A stretch of DNA of 64,000 nucleotides, taken from positions 59,754,594 to 59,818,593 of the forward strand of contig NC_087067.1 in NCBI RefSeq assembly GCF_963678635.1, written 5' to 3'. Source of the stretch: Symsagittifera roscoffensis (taxonomy: Eukaryota > Xenacoelomorpha > Acoela > Convolutidae). Positions 1 through 10,657 of this stretch are shown here, piece after piece (positions within the stretch are counted from its first letter, which is position 1; the number at the start of each line of letters is the position of its first letter). The notes under the pieces are model-generated. The model saw nothing but the letters and a program-made list of their open reading frames with translations, ran no database searches and was not told where the DNA came from. Made by a program: the position numbers and the translations under genes.

Positions 1-1
1 T

Positions 2-280
2 GAACAACTCCCATATCAGTCCTCACCAACAACGTCCCAAGAACCTCCAACAACACCAACAAATACTCAAACAAATAACCCCCAATCATCAACACGCATC
101 TCTTTTCAAGACAATCCATACACGTTTGAAGAAAAACACGCACGATTGTCCGAACCACTGGAACCAGTAATTCTCCAAGCATCGCTGAGCGAACTACAAT
201 ACGAACCAGTATATAATATAAAACCCCCTCTCCAAGCTAGACCAACAAGTGTCCGTTTTGAAAATGTGCTCTGGAATTGA
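2..280 (+). CDS. C-terminal end of a Pro/Thr/Gln-rich ORF (unknown)
   Basis: An open frame enters from the left edge and stops at TGA 278-280. The protein begins with a low-complexity stretch rich in Pro, Thr, Gln, Asn and Ser, then becomes ordinary sequence ending in VRFENVLWN. I recognise no domain. The DNA is A/C-rich and G-poor like the 2.5-10.4 kb region, unlike the balanced RING ORF that follows. It overlaps the next ORF by 17 bases in another frame. It may belong to the same G-poor element as the ORFs at 2.7-5.0 kb; that is inference from composition only. Confidence 0.35.
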   Translation, partial: EQLPYQSSPTTSQEPPTTPTNTQTNNPQSSTRISFQDNPYTFEEKHARLSEPLEPVILQASLSELQYEPVYNIKPPLQARPTSVRFENVLWN

Positions 281-878
281 ACTCGACGATGATAAATTCA
301 AACTCAAGAAATTAACAATGCTTTCAACCTATATGTCAGAGATTTCGCACAATCTTGACGATACAACTGCCAAAATGGCATGTACAGCATCCGATACGCT
401 CTATAAAGCTGTGAGTTCAAAAACTGCAGATGAATCAATTTTCGGAGCCGATAATTTTCGAAGTCGATTGCTCTTTTGCTTGAATCGATCCGCGGACACA
501 GTTATTCAACATTGCATCGAGACAGAAACTGGTCTCGAAGACTGTGCGTTTTGCAGAAAACCAGTAACTGCTAAAGGAGCAATCCCTTTATCATTTCCAT
601 GCGCTGGAGGTCACGCAGTGCATGAGTCATGCTTGACTGAGAGAATGGAAAATATTAATCAAGGCGAAACGGTCACGTGCAGTTTCTGCCAACAGAGCCT
701 TGATTCTGAATTGTTACAGGCGAGTACAATGTTTTCGTGTCAAACTGAGCCTCAAAAAATGAATTGGAAACACTTTTGGCTGAATATTTCGAATGTATTT
801 CTTGGAATCGTCAAAGAAAACGTGATCGCAATTTGCGAGGAAGAGACGCTCAAAAAGTACTTGGAAAATACTTTGTGA
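264..878 (+). CDS. RING-H2 zinc-finger protein
   Basis: An intact 204-codon ORF from ATG 264 (GTG 249 is an upstream alternative in the same frame). Residues ~95-145 carry a complete RING-H2 pattern: CAFC, about 15 residues, C-x3-H-x2-H-x2-C, about 16 residues, C-x2-C. RING domains of this kind usually make E3 ubiquitin ligases, or occur in membrane-trafficking subunits such as Vps proteins. The N-terminal ~90 residues look helical; the C-terminal ~60 residues (MNWKHFWLNISNVF...) show no known domain. No TM segment or signal peptide is evident. AATAAAG at about 941 could serve as a poly(A) signal. The family inside the RING superfamily is not resolved. Confidence 0.6.
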   Translation: MCSGIELDDDKFKLKKLTMLSTYMSEISHNLDDTTAKMACTASDTLYKAVSSKTADESIFGADNFRSRLLFCLNRSADTVIQHCIETETGLEDCAFCRKPVTAKGAIPLSFPCAGGHAVHESCLTERMENINQGETVTCSFCQQSLDSELLQASTMFSCQTEPQKMNWKHFWLNISNVFLGIVKENVIAICEEETLKKYLENTL

Positions 879-1421
879 TTTTCTATGGGTTCATTCAATT
901 GGTTTTCTTTCATTGGCTAAATATAAGGTGAGGAAAACAATAAAGCTTAAAATTTTTAATTTCAATAGATTTTAGAAAGATGTTTAATCAAGGATAATTA
1001 ATTTTCAGGGGGCTTAGGGACTTATGTTAGATTGAAAACTATTAACCCGGAATAAACATATTAAGTTACTTCAGTTCAATTCCCGATAAGCTGATAATCT
1101 TCAGCGAGGTTCAAATCAATTACAATAAATTACTTCGAGGGAAAAAATTAATCTGATAAAAGTTTGTTTCCCTCAGCGATGTCATAGAGTTATCCACTTA
1201 ATTAGCAATTGAACAAAATTTCCCCAAAGATCCCGGTCATATACCCCCAAAAATTAACTCGAGTGAAAAAAATTAATCTAATAAGATCTTTATTACGCCC
1301 CCCGAGAAAAAAAAAGATTAGGCTAATTGAGTAACATAGTCACACGACTTTGACAGGTTCACCTCCCTCCGAAAATATATCTGACCTCTTGTTGCTTTAT
1401 ACTACTCGTTTTTCATTTTGA
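879..1421. other. AT-rich stretch, no feature seen
   Basis: Follows the RING ORF. I see no ORF, repeat or RNA signal; probably 3' UTR followed by intergenic or intronic DNA. Confidence 0.4.
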
Positions 1422-1634
1422 TTGTTCCAAATGCTGCTCAAATTTGATACCGAAGAGGAAATTCTGCTTCAGAATGTGGACGTTTGTCGTGTCCTCCTGG
1501 AACACGGAGCTGACCCTCGGAAATATGGAGGAGTGAGCGAGATTACGCCCTTGCACGTGGCAGTCATGTACAATTACTTGGATGCAATTCCACTCCTCAT
1601 TTAACATGGGGCAGACATACTCGCAACTGGGAAG
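1422..1634 (+). pseudogene. ankyrin-repeat exon with in-frame stop
   Basis: The frame reads VCRVLLEHGADPRK, then TPLHVAVMYNYLDAIPLLI, a stop (TAA 1602-1604), then HGADILATGK: about one and a half ankyrin repeats. Without the stop the ankyrin consensus (PLL--HGADI) is unbroken, so the TAA replaces a coding codon. The exon ends at AAG|GTAGGC (donor at 1635), and the next exon resumes in the same phase. The left edge is uncertain; a TTCAG acceptor-like sequence lies at about 1470. Ankyrin repeats are protein-binding modules; the gene family is not identifiable from so little. Confidence 0.6.
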
Positions 1635-2234
1635 GTAGGCCAGCATGTTTATTTCCTATGCCAACACAGCTTCCTGAAAGCAATTTTAGGAGTCGCAATT
1701 CAATTTTTTTTGAACTACTTCCATAAATAAGCACAGACAGTGAAACAGTGTTCCTTGTGTGGCTCATTAGCCTACGTTCAATTTTTTAAACCGATTTTTC
1801 CGAATACGTTAACATCAGCAGCAGATTTAGGACGGTTTGAGGGTTGAAACTCCCTGGTCGGTCACCTATAAGTCCTGTAGACTTTTGGTACAAGTCGATT
1901 TTTGGGCGAGCAACCGTAAAATTTACTAAATGCGCCATCAAAATATTTTGAGATTTTTTTATTGCAGGTTAGCCACGACTGACGTTTTTTTATCATTCAC
2001 ATTGGTACCTAAATTTGGGCTTAAAATGTCTGACTCCAATGTTCCTCCACATTTTCAGTGCTCCAAACGGTATTGGCGTTAAAAATTTTAGAGCCATATG
2101 AATATTAATTTCCAGTGTTTAGTAGTTATATGATGGATGAAGGGTGTATACATAAATTAAGTTTCGTGTCATTCTCATTGCGGTTTGCAATTTTATTAGA
2201 ATTTATTGATTAATGTTCTTTGTATTGGTTTCAG

Positions 2235-2744
2235 TACGACGACGGAGATTTGTTCACCCCGCTGTCTTTTGCGAAAAAGAATGGAAATGCTGAGTTGGTG
2301 AAGTTGCTCGAAACAGAAAGGAATAAATACTTGCGAGAAAAAGAATCGGAAAGAATAGAATTTAGTCACGAAGTTATGACATTTTTTAGAAAGGAGCTAC
2401 GAGAGACTAATGTTTTCTCGAAGACAAAAAATGCTATAAAAGAATCGCAACATTCTACAAAAATAAAGTACATTTTTTTTGATACACTCTCCCGAAGAGC
2501 TTACTTTTCGGATACAGCAGTCCCATCTGGATCACAAAATAGCCACATTGTAGTACAATCAAACACTGACGAGGATGAAAACTATCTTCTCACACCATAT
2601 CCTACGCTTATGCAACCACTCAAAAAATTTTCACCAGAAAGCAATAGAGCTATTGCCCGCAACCCCATTATCGATTTACAATCAATCGGCATATACTCCA
2701 AATCCGACATTCAACGTCACATACGAATACAACAATTTCAATAA
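2235..2744 (+). CDS. ankyrin-repeat exon 2 and C-terminal extension
   Basis: A TTTCAG acceptor ends at 2234, and the frame continues phase 0 from the exon ending at 1634 (600-bp intron). It opens with YDDGDLFTPLSFAKKNGNAE, completing an ankyrin repeat, then a charged helical segment (LLETERNKYLREKESERIEF) and an unrecognised tail ending at TAA 2742-2744. From about 2440 the DNA becomes G-poor, like the element that follows, so the true end of the host exon may lie before 2450 and the tail may be element-derived. Confidence 0.5.
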   Translation, partial: YDDGDLFTPLSFAKKNGNAELVKLLETERNKYLREKESERIEFSHEVMTFFRKELRETNVFSKTKNAIKESQHSTKIKYIFFDTLSRRAYFSDTAVPSGSQNSHIVVQSNTDEDENYLLTPYPTLMQPLKKFSPESNRAIARNPIIDLQSIGIYSKSDIQRHIRIQQFQ

Positions 2745-2756
2745 TTACTCACACAA

Positions 2757-3029
2757 ATGGACACAATACATCGACAATCCATAGATCAAAATCTACGCAA
2801 ACTTGCAGAAACAGCAAGCTTTTCCGACATATACGCACAAGACTATAGCGGATATTTTAAAAATATAAGAGATTACATTTACTTAAATGGCGAAAAACAT
2901 AGAACACAAGATATATCACCAAAAAGTATTTTTAGTTTTGTTAATTTGAAAAACGAATTTCTTGCCTTTCTAGGATGCCCATACTACATCTTGATTGACC
3001 CAGATGCCCATACTACCCAGAAAGATTGA
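2757..3029 (+). pseudogene. broken ORF of the G-poor region, piece 1
   Basis: An open frame of about 90 codons with ordinary, protein-like composition (SFSDIYAQDYSGYFKNIRDY, then a hydrophobic FLAFLGCPYYILID). A neighbouring frame (2575-2784) leads into it, suggesting a frameshift near 2770. I recognise no domain. It is probably part of one decayed gene with the pieces at 3131-3881. Confidence 0.3.
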
Positions 3030-3130
3030 CTATATTATACGCAGGGTTTTTTTTTTCTTGGATTTCTTTTCTATATGTGTTAAAAGTAATCTTCAATACA
3101 TGCGCAATACACAGACAAGTAAACAAATAA

Positions 3131-3526
3131 GCAAGCGTAGCACGCATACTTTTCGCAGGACTTTATGGAATATTTTCTACATCAATCAATAAAATACTTT
3201 TAGACGCTCAAATAAAAGAATTCAATTCCAAGACATTAACAACACCAAACACAGATGACACATCACGAAACAATACGAATACAATGCCTACAGCACCACA
3301 ATTACAAAACCTAAACCATAACTATCCCCTATCATTGGTACCGCAAAATTTCAGAAAAATCGCCATAACAAACCTCATAAATTCGAGATCTAATTATCAA
3401 CAAAGCCCGAATAAACAAATAGTAACTCAACAACCCAGTATAGAAGACACATACAAACAAACTATAGAACAACCACATACCACTAACTTTCGTTCTCAGA
3501 ACAACTATCTTTTTAGCCCACGATGA
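3131..3526 (+). pseudogene. broken ORF of the G-poor region, piece 2
   Basis: Open from just after TAA 3128-3130 to TGA 3524-3526. It starts with a hydrophobic stretch (VARILFAGLYGIFSTSINKI) and continues as an Asn/Gln/Thr-rich chain. The top strand is A/C-rich with very few G. No recognised domain; a hydrophobic start followed by a polar tail would fit either a structural or a membrane protein. Frameshifted relative to the pieces on both sides. Confidence 0.3.
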
Positions 3527-3557
3527 GCCGCCAAGTTGGATCCCTCCATCGATCAAT

Positions 3558-3881
3558 TTGCCAACCAGCCAACCACCAGAACAACCTTCGCACCATCCCA
3601 CTTTTTGCTTTCCCCCACCTCAATCACCTCATCATAACACTTCATCCAGCATGGAATCAGACACTAATTCCAACGCAACAGTATATAACACTATCTCCCA
3701 ATTCGATAACTCTGAAATCGAAACACCCGACGAATTTGCCAAATCTAAACCTAGCCCATCTGCATTTTCCCAACCTCCCTTTCAACCTATTCATTCCCAA
3801 GTCGAAATTAAACCCTCTTCCCCTCTCTCTCCCATTTCAAATGTGACCCCCATATATTCCCCTCTAACAAGTGAACCATGA
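3558..3881 (+). pseudogene. broken Pro/Ser-rich ORF of the G-poor region, piece 3
   Basis: A 107-codon open frame rich in Pro, Ser, His and Asn (TSQPPEQPSHHPTFCFPPPQ). It ends where the 387-aa ORF begins in another frame with 11 bases of overlap, so a single frameshift near 3875 would join them. A Pro/Ser-rich linker in front of a folded region is common in retroelement ORF1/Gag proteins, but no diagnostic motif (zinc knuckle, protease) is visible. Confidence 0.3.
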
Positions 3882-5034
3882 ACCATCCGATATTAACGAC
3901 TCAGAAAACACACTAATATCATACGAGCTTGATAACTTCATCACACTGCAACAACAATTACAACACCCTCAAACACTAACTATTCACCAACTCTTACAAT
4001 CTATAACATCATCCAACCCATCAACCCCAACTCCCTCTTCACATTATACCTCTTCACAAAACCCGACTCCCTCATCAACCCCATCATCCAGTACAACCAG
4101 AGCTTACCAAACCTTTAAAAGTAAATTCCCAAATACTCCATTCCCATCTAACCCAGGAACAACCACAACATTTGTCAATTATCCACTTCACACTAACATC
4201 AAAGAAATTCTCAAAAAATGTCTACCCTTTTTCCCACAATACACATACTTCCATTCAGACCCCAATGATGAGAGACCCAATTATGTAAACGAGCACGTAA
4301 TTTACCCTACACTTTCATGGACATCATTTTATCACTTTACTAATCCACTATCACTGCCACTATATAACAACCCTTATGACAATGAAGTGTGCAGGACCCA
4401 ACTCTACCGTCTAACAACAACACTAACCCCAAAACAATTCACACAGGTAGGATACAGACAATCACTAATTAAAATCACAGCACCCAAAGCTAATGATTAT
4501 TCTATCGATTATTACGATCATAACATCATACGACCTAACGAAGACAACTTTCTAAAGAACGACCCATTTGCTAACCCCCAACTAACAGAAAAACTTTTCC
4601 CCAAAACCCCATACACTTTCAGCCTCAACATCTTAAATAAAAAATACGACAACGTCATTTCAGCAGCACTCCGTGATATTCGTGCTTATGATTCATACTT
4701 TAACAAATTTGACCACTTTTCACAAACATTGCATTTCCACACACCCAAAGAACATGATTTGCACAGTTCACACGATGTCATGTTACGAACTAAACAAACA
4801 CACACCCACACTTACTACCAGTTCATTCAACACCATTGCACTCTCAATACACCAGAACGACAACGTCACCATGGATATCAATATAATAACTCAAAATACA
4901 CCTCACTAATTTTTCTTAACTTCACATATTGTAATAAAGACACTAACTTACAAGGCACCATCCGAAATTACGATCCCATCACCCAGATGTATATCTTCTG
5001 TCCCCTCACAAAACTACTAAACGTAGACGAATAA
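3871..5034 (+). CDS. 387-aa ORF of unknown function in the G-poor region
   Basis: The longest intact ORF of the left 10 kb. Residues 1-75 are low-complexity Ser/Thr/Pro (TPSSHYTSSQNPTPSSTPSS). Residues ~95-387 look like a folded domain rich in Tyr, Phe, His and Asn (LPFFPQYTYFHSDPNDERPN; YRQSLIKITAPKANDYSIDY), ending in YDPITQMYIFCPLTKLLNVDE shortly before the stop. No catalytic motif, zinc knuckle or TM helix is obvious. Third positions avoid G, matching the surrounding strand bias. Upstream pieces in other frames suggest the gene was once longer. A mobile-element structural protein is my best guess; function unknown. Confidence 0.5.
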   Translation: MNHEPSDINDSENTLISYELDNFITLQQQLQHPQTLTIHQLLQSITSSNPSTPTPSSHYTSSQNPTPSSTPSSSTTRAYQTFKSKFPNTPFPSNPGTTTTFVNYPLHTNIKEILKKCLPFFPQYTYFHSDPNDERPNYVNEHVIYPTLSWTSFYHFTNPLSLPLYNNPYDNEVCRTQLYRLTTTLTPKQFTQVGYRQSLIKITAPKANDYSIDYYDHNIIRPNEDNFLKNDPFANPQLTEKLFPKTPYTFSLNILNKKYDNVISAALRDIRAYDSYFNKFDHFSQTLHFHTPKEHDLHSSHDVMLRTKQTHTHTYYQFIQHHCTLNTPERQRHHGYQYNNSKYTSLIFLNFTYCNKDTNLQGTIRNYDPITQMYIFCPLTKLLNVDE

Positions 5035-5182
5035 TGCCCGCTAATCATCCCTCATGAATTTTTCCAGCCCGTTGAAGTCCCAATCCTATAAATCATATTG
5101 AACACTCGCTATAATCATAACTTTATTCAAAACACACCGCATCACCTAGCACTGAAGATCACAACATCATTAAAGCAAACTA

Positions 5183-6943
5183 ATTGCTTTGGCCACTTCT
5201 GCAAACTAAACACATCATTCGCTTGCTAGCTAAATTACTAACCTCGTCAGACATCATCCACGACGTTTTTCCCCATGGATTTTTCACCGACGATTAGGTA
5301 ATATGAATTGAATAATTTACTAATATATTCGAACACAACAAACCATTCTTCATAACTGTTTTCTTTTTTCTGCGTAGGCACGATCTTCAGTCATCTACAA
5401 AACAAAAGTCAAATAAAAAACAGGTCATTTTTCCTAGATTCGTAAATTTTCATTAACCAATTGCACTTATAAAGCAGTAAAATTCTCCTGTACAATGCAG
5501 TAAATCTTTATACAATTGAAAAAAAAAATAAAAATTTCAACCCCCAAATCAAGCAGTAAACTTCATAATTTTAAAGTAGTAAAATAATAAAAATTAATCA
5601 TAAATTGCAAAGAGCAGTACTAACCTTTACCTTTTTAAAGACGCTTCTTTATTATCACTCGCCCACAAATTCTATCCACAATTGCACAGCTCGCCCACGA
5701 AGAATTGTTTAAAATTACGAATTTAAGTTTTAACTTTAACTGATAACAACTCTAACGAATTTTAACACGTTTCAAATATTCCTTTAACCCGGTTGGAAAG
5801 GAATTTTATAATAATCCAAACTAACCAACGCAAGCCTACTAAACACCACAAACCACATTCTAACAGTATGACAAAGAAACGAAAACCCACGGTACCCAAA
5901 CTGGATTAACACCAGCTTAGAACTTGATAAATTATTCTTTTGAAGACTACTTTTAGGTCTGAACACAAAATAACAAAACACCAAAAAGTCAAAAGACAGA
6001 CCCAAAACAAACAATTTGATTTTTGAGAAAAAAACACAAATAAAACAACAAAAGAAAAAACCAGTAATAAAAAGGGCACAAAAAGTTGAACAAAAACAGG
6101 ACCCTCCAAAATGAGAGCATGAAACTATTACCCTTACTTCTGGCCTAACCCACCAGAAGAGGACGTCCTGAGCATGCTCTTTAGCCGGCCTCAACCACCG
6201 TGCTACATCCACCCTTTGTGACACCCACGACTCTATTTTTGAGGAAAATTACTCAAGTGTGAGTAGCTCTTTAAAATAACCGAATTAAATAGTAACGCTT
6301 TTGCGATAAAAACTAATACACGATCATGACTAAAAAACCAGATTAACAAAGATTTGTATATGTAAATATTACAATGCAATATATAGATAAAACACAGCTC
6401 AAAAACGAGCAGCAAGGAACTTGACAGCCCAATCTCACTCCAACTACGGAATGGCAAACCCACCTGACATGCTGCCTACAATCATTACACTCAATGGATT
6501 AAAAGTACGATTTGGCATCGCAGCAAAAGAAAACCAATTACAACAGAACAATGACCATCTCGATGTTCAAGTATACGTACTGTTCCAAGTCACCAGGCAC
6601 TTCATCCAAAGTCGAACTACATGCAACACCAGAACAAGATTGAGAATTTCAATGTAGAATAGCAATGTTCCTATTCTCTAAAATCAACCAGATCAACACT
6701 CATCACAACCGATCAGAAACCATAATACGATCTCCCGAAATTATCGTGATAATATCTCTTCTTCCAAACCCGAAAAAAGAATATGCTCGCATCCTGTAAT
6801 GAATCAGATCTAAAATAGTTATTTATCATTGGTTATTATTATGGTAATTTATCTCTATAAAATATTGAATACTAACCAATCATACTCCACCAAACTAACA
6901 ACTATTTATTTATAAAGTGCTGAAACTACTTGAAGTTTCAGCA
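5183..6943 (+). repeat. diverged direct repeat, copy A (LTR-like)
   Basis: Pairs with 8887-10457 in the same orientation. Shared landmarks in order: TTGCTTTGGCCACTTCTGC-like start, a zone of scattered GCAGTAAA/GTAGTAAA words, TTTAACCCGGTTGGAA, an AGGACGTCCTGAGCATGCT segment, a block encoding HLDVQVYV in an open frame, and a terminal palindrome TGCTGAAACT-ACTTGA-AGTTTCAGCA (6918-6943). Copy A has about 200 bp extra before the palindrome. TG...CA outer bases and direct orientation fit LTRs, but no primer-binding site, polypurine tract or pol gene is seen; a dispersed or tandem repeat family is the alternative. Confidence 0.55.
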
Positions 6944-7274
6944 CCAGAGCAATTTGAATTAAACTTAGAATACAGTTGTTCTCATTCTGGAACTAACTCG
7001 CGTAAGCCCATGTACACTAGATCTATTGAGACTAGGAGATATAAGAGTAAGATTAAGATTGGTATTAGACTAAGAAGTTGCACGAATCTATCCGGCCGAA
7101 AATAAGATAGTGACGTACTTTATCTCAAATGACCTAATGAGTACAGTAAATCATACATAACTCATCTGGTGCGACCAAAAGTCTCAAACAGACCTTAACT
7201 AACTTAAAATTAGACAAAAATTAGATTAGAATTAGACAATTACAACGTTTCATAAAAATGTTATATGACAAAAA

Positions 7275-7338
<64 letters not shown>

Positions 7339-8460
7339 TCCACGGCTCAATAGATCAGATCCAATATTCCGAAAAATACGAGAACTACCCGGTATTGGAA
7401 GAAGACGTCCAAAAAGAGACAACATACGATTAAGAAGAAATCTACCCATTGATTTCATGATATTACGACAAAAAAGAAATCAAACTCTTGTTTTTAGGAT
7501 ACTACGAGCAGTAAATTTAAATTTCCGTTTGCTGACATAATACTTGAAGAACTATCTTCAATTACCTTTCATGGCGCTAAACCTAATAGTTGTACAATAA
7601 CGATTAATAAAAACAACACTTGTCGTTTTCTTTAAATCAGCCGTAAAATAAATAACATCTTGAAAAATTTTTTATTGAATATAAAAATACAAAAATTAGT
7701 TAGTATAAATCATAAATTGTTAATATATATAAATCATCTCATCATCCCAGCTTCATCGCCTAAAATCATAAAAGCGAATTTCAAAAAATAACAATCATCA
7801 AAACTAAAACTTAACCTGAACGCCCTAATTTTAAAGTATCAAGGCTTATACTTGCTTTCACTTAATTTAATTTCATTTAAATAACAGATAATCAAGGCTT
7901 TCCTTGGATGTTTAAATCAAACTATATCTAAATTTTGAAATTTCTAAATATCTAAATCTCTGATCATGAAGGCATATCCTTGGATCAAATAGAGCAATTT
8001 TGTTCTCCCCCTCCAAATTTAAATAGTTTCTAACGACTTCAAACGTTGATTCAATGCCCAACTCTTATCAACGACCCAGAATTAACAAAAACAAATTTCA
8101 AAAACTAACCAATTTAATAAAGATAAACAGTGAAGAACTTCGGCTACTCATCCTTCACTTGATCCCCCTCCTCTTAGATGACCCAGACTAAAACACTTTA
8201 ACTAATTAAGTCATAAAATAGTATCTAACGAACTACTCGCGTTCTATTTAAACCTGAACCTTGTGGATCGATTTACTATTCTCCAACCCTTGATCACAAA
8301 TCGCAGCCCCTAAGTAAGATTAGGTAGGTCTATCTTAGCTTAGAATTAGTCACAAGAAAGTACAAATCATTCTTAGGAATCGATATACGCTTTTCTCTCC
8401 AACCCAAATATACGACCCTCAAGTTAAACTAACCACAGAAAACCGTAGGAACTAACAATT
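6944..8460 (+). other. spacer between repeat copies A and B
   Basis: A/C-rich top strand with short open frames coding Arg/Lys-rich peptides (for example after the TA microsatellite: RELPGIGRRRPKRD). No recognised gene. If the flanking repeats are LTRs this would be the internal part of a very short, non-autonomous element. Confidence 0.3.
7277..7335. repeat. (TA)n microsatellite
   Basis: 59 bases of uninterrupted TA dinucleotides. Confidence 0.95.
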
Positions 8461-8463
8461 TAA

Positions 8464-8865
8464 GGCATTAGAATCACTAATCCAGATTTTGCATCCATCA
8501 TCCTAAACCTTATGTCAAGAGACAATTTAGGAAACAAACAAACAATCATAATACACAACTGTTTAATTAACGACGACAAAGACGACCTCGTAATCACACC
8601 ACACAGACAATCAGTAGGATACATAAGAACAAAAAGACAAATACTAAGAAAGAAAGTAATTAACAAACAAAAACAAATTATTAGAAAAATATTTTCAAAA
8701 CGAAGAAACGCAGTCTCAGAATCAGAAACAATCGCAATACAAGAACTTCATAAATTCAAAGACTCAAACAAAAACCATCAAATAGACGACCAACTATATT
8801 TCACTGACTCAAAAACCAGATCACCAGCATCAATAACATGGAATCGAAACATAAAAAATTGCTAG
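8464..8865 (+). CDS. Lys/Arg-rich ORF, unknown
   Basis: Open from just after TAA 8461-8463 to TAG 8863-8865; the first in-frame ATG is 8512 (117 aa). The chain is basic and helical (YIRTKRQILRKKVINKQKQI; IIRKIFSKRRNAVSES), which would fit a nucleic-acid-binding or structural protein, but no family is recognised. It ends about 20 bp before repeat copy B. Whether it is expressed is unclear; codon choice reflects the G-poor strand. Confidence 0.3.
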   Translation, partial: GIRITNPDFASIILNLMSRDNLGNKQTIIIHNCLINDDKDDLVITPHRQSVGYIRTKRQILRKKVINKQKQIIRKIFSKRRNAVSESETIAIQELHKFKDSNKNHQIDDQLYFTDSKTRSPASITWNRNIKNC

Positions 8866-8886
8866 ACAAACAAACAATACGAACCA

Positions 8887-10457
8887 ATTGCTTTGTCCAC
8901 TGCTGCAAACTAAAAATGTCATTCGCATACTAGCCAAGTTATTAACAACATCCAATTTAATTCAAGAAATCTTCCCACATGGCTTTTTTCCCGATGACTA
9001 AGGTAAGTATAATTTAAATAAATTTAACTAATAAATTCGAATCGTACTAGCCATTTTCTATCAATGTTTAAATTCTTTTTAGTCTTCTCACCACCATCAT
9101 CTACAAAAACAGAAAAAAGAAACATAAAAATACAAACTTGTTAAATTAGAATACAAATCTAGTAAAACTCTTTTGCTAAAACTATTTTGCTATACCAAAT
9201 TTTTCGCACTAAATAATGTAGTAAAATTCATACCCAATGTAGTAACTTAATTTATAAATTATTTTCCCCAGAAGCAGTAAAATTACATACGATAAAAATT
9301 AATAATTTTAAATTTCCCCAAATGTAGTAAATTTCAAAATTCAAGCAATAAATTCATAAAATGTGGAAACAGTACTAACCTTTTCAATGTTTTCATTCAT
9401 TCGCACAAGAATTCTATCCATACTCGCACAGCTCGCCCACGAAGTTTTTGTTTAAAATAATAATTTTATGTTTCAAGTTTTCAATAACAACAACTCCAAC
9501 TAACGATAACAAGTTTCCAACTTTTCTTTAACCCGGTTGGAATGGAGTTATACACTAAATCAAACTAACTAACGCAGTTTACTAAACACCACAAATCATA
9601 AAATAACAGCATGACTAAGAAAAGAAAACCAACGGTACCCAAACCAGATAAACCCAGTTTAAAACTGGATAATTTATTCTTTTGAAGACTATTACAAAGT
9701 CTAAGAAAGAAATAAAAAAACACAAAAAAGTCATAAGACAGACCCAAACTAAAAACAATTTGATTTTTGAAAAAAGGACACAACCAAAAGTAACATAAGA
9801 AAGACCAGAAAAAAAACAACATAAAACATTATCACAAAACAGGACCCATCAAAGAAACAGCACGAAATTATACTCCCACTCCTGGTCTAAACCACCAGAG
9901 AGGACGACCTGAGCATGCTTATAGCCGGCCTAATCCACCGCACTACACCTACGCTTTGTGACCGCACTTCAATTTTTATTAAGAGGTACTCAAGGGTGAG
10001 TAACTCTTCAAAATAACTATTAAAATAAAACGCTTATGCGAAAACAACTAACAAAGATCATGACCAAAAACCAAATTAACAAAAATTTATAAAATGTAAA
10101 TCATAATATGCAGTATATAGATCATACACAACAACAAAGGCGAACATCCAAAGGCTAGACGACCCCATCACAACTTGAATAAAAGAATGGCCAAAGCACA
10201 ACCGACATGCTGTCCACAATCACGACTCAAAGGATTTAAAGTACGACTTGACTTCGCAGAAAGGACTTCATTGAACCAGACCAATTACCACCTCGATGTT
10301 CAAGTATACGTGCAAATCCGAGTTACAAGGCATCCCTTCCAAACACGAATTTCACGCCATTCCCAGACGAGGCTGAACACAAGACAGTTCTCCACTAAAG
10401 CAGAACAATCAATCATAGCAAACCATTTGTAAGTGCTGAAATTACTAGTAATTTCAG
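8887..10457 (+). repeat. diverged direct repeat, copy B (LTR-like)
   Basis: Counterpart of 5183-6943 with the same ordered landmarks, including the AGGACGACCTGAGCATGCT segment, the HLDVQVYV-coding block (near 10290-10315) and a terminal palindrome TGCTGAAATTAC/GTAATTTCAG that runs into the scaffold gap at 10458. Divergence from copy A is clearly visible, so these are old copies if they are LTRs of one insertion. Confidence 0.55.
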
Positions 10458-10657
10458 NNNNNNNNNNNNNNNNNNNNNNNNNNNNNNNNNNNNNNNNNNN
10501 NNNNNNNNNNNNNNNNNNNNNNNNNNNNNNNNNNNNNNNNNNNNNNNNNNNNNNNNNNNNNNNNNNNNNNNNNNNNNNNNNNNNNNNNNNNNNNNNNNNN
10601 NNNNNNNNNNNNNNNNNNNNNNNNNNNNNNNNNNNNNNNNNNNNNNNNNNNNNNNNN
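10458..10657. other. scaffold gap (200 N)
   Basis: Exactly 200 consecutive N, the usual placeholder for a gap of unknown size. The left side is G-poor repeat copy B; the right side is in the middle of a MASK exon. The two sides need not be adjacent in the genome. Confidence 0.98.

Noticed and set aside
5784-6224. 146-codon minus ORF in repeat copy A
   Set aside because: Hydrophobic low-complexity translation of the A/C-rich strand; the counterpart in copy B is not conserved as a protein.
7265-7540. ORFs with poly(Ile-Tyr)
   Set aside because: Their starts come from the TA microsatellite; no support as genes.
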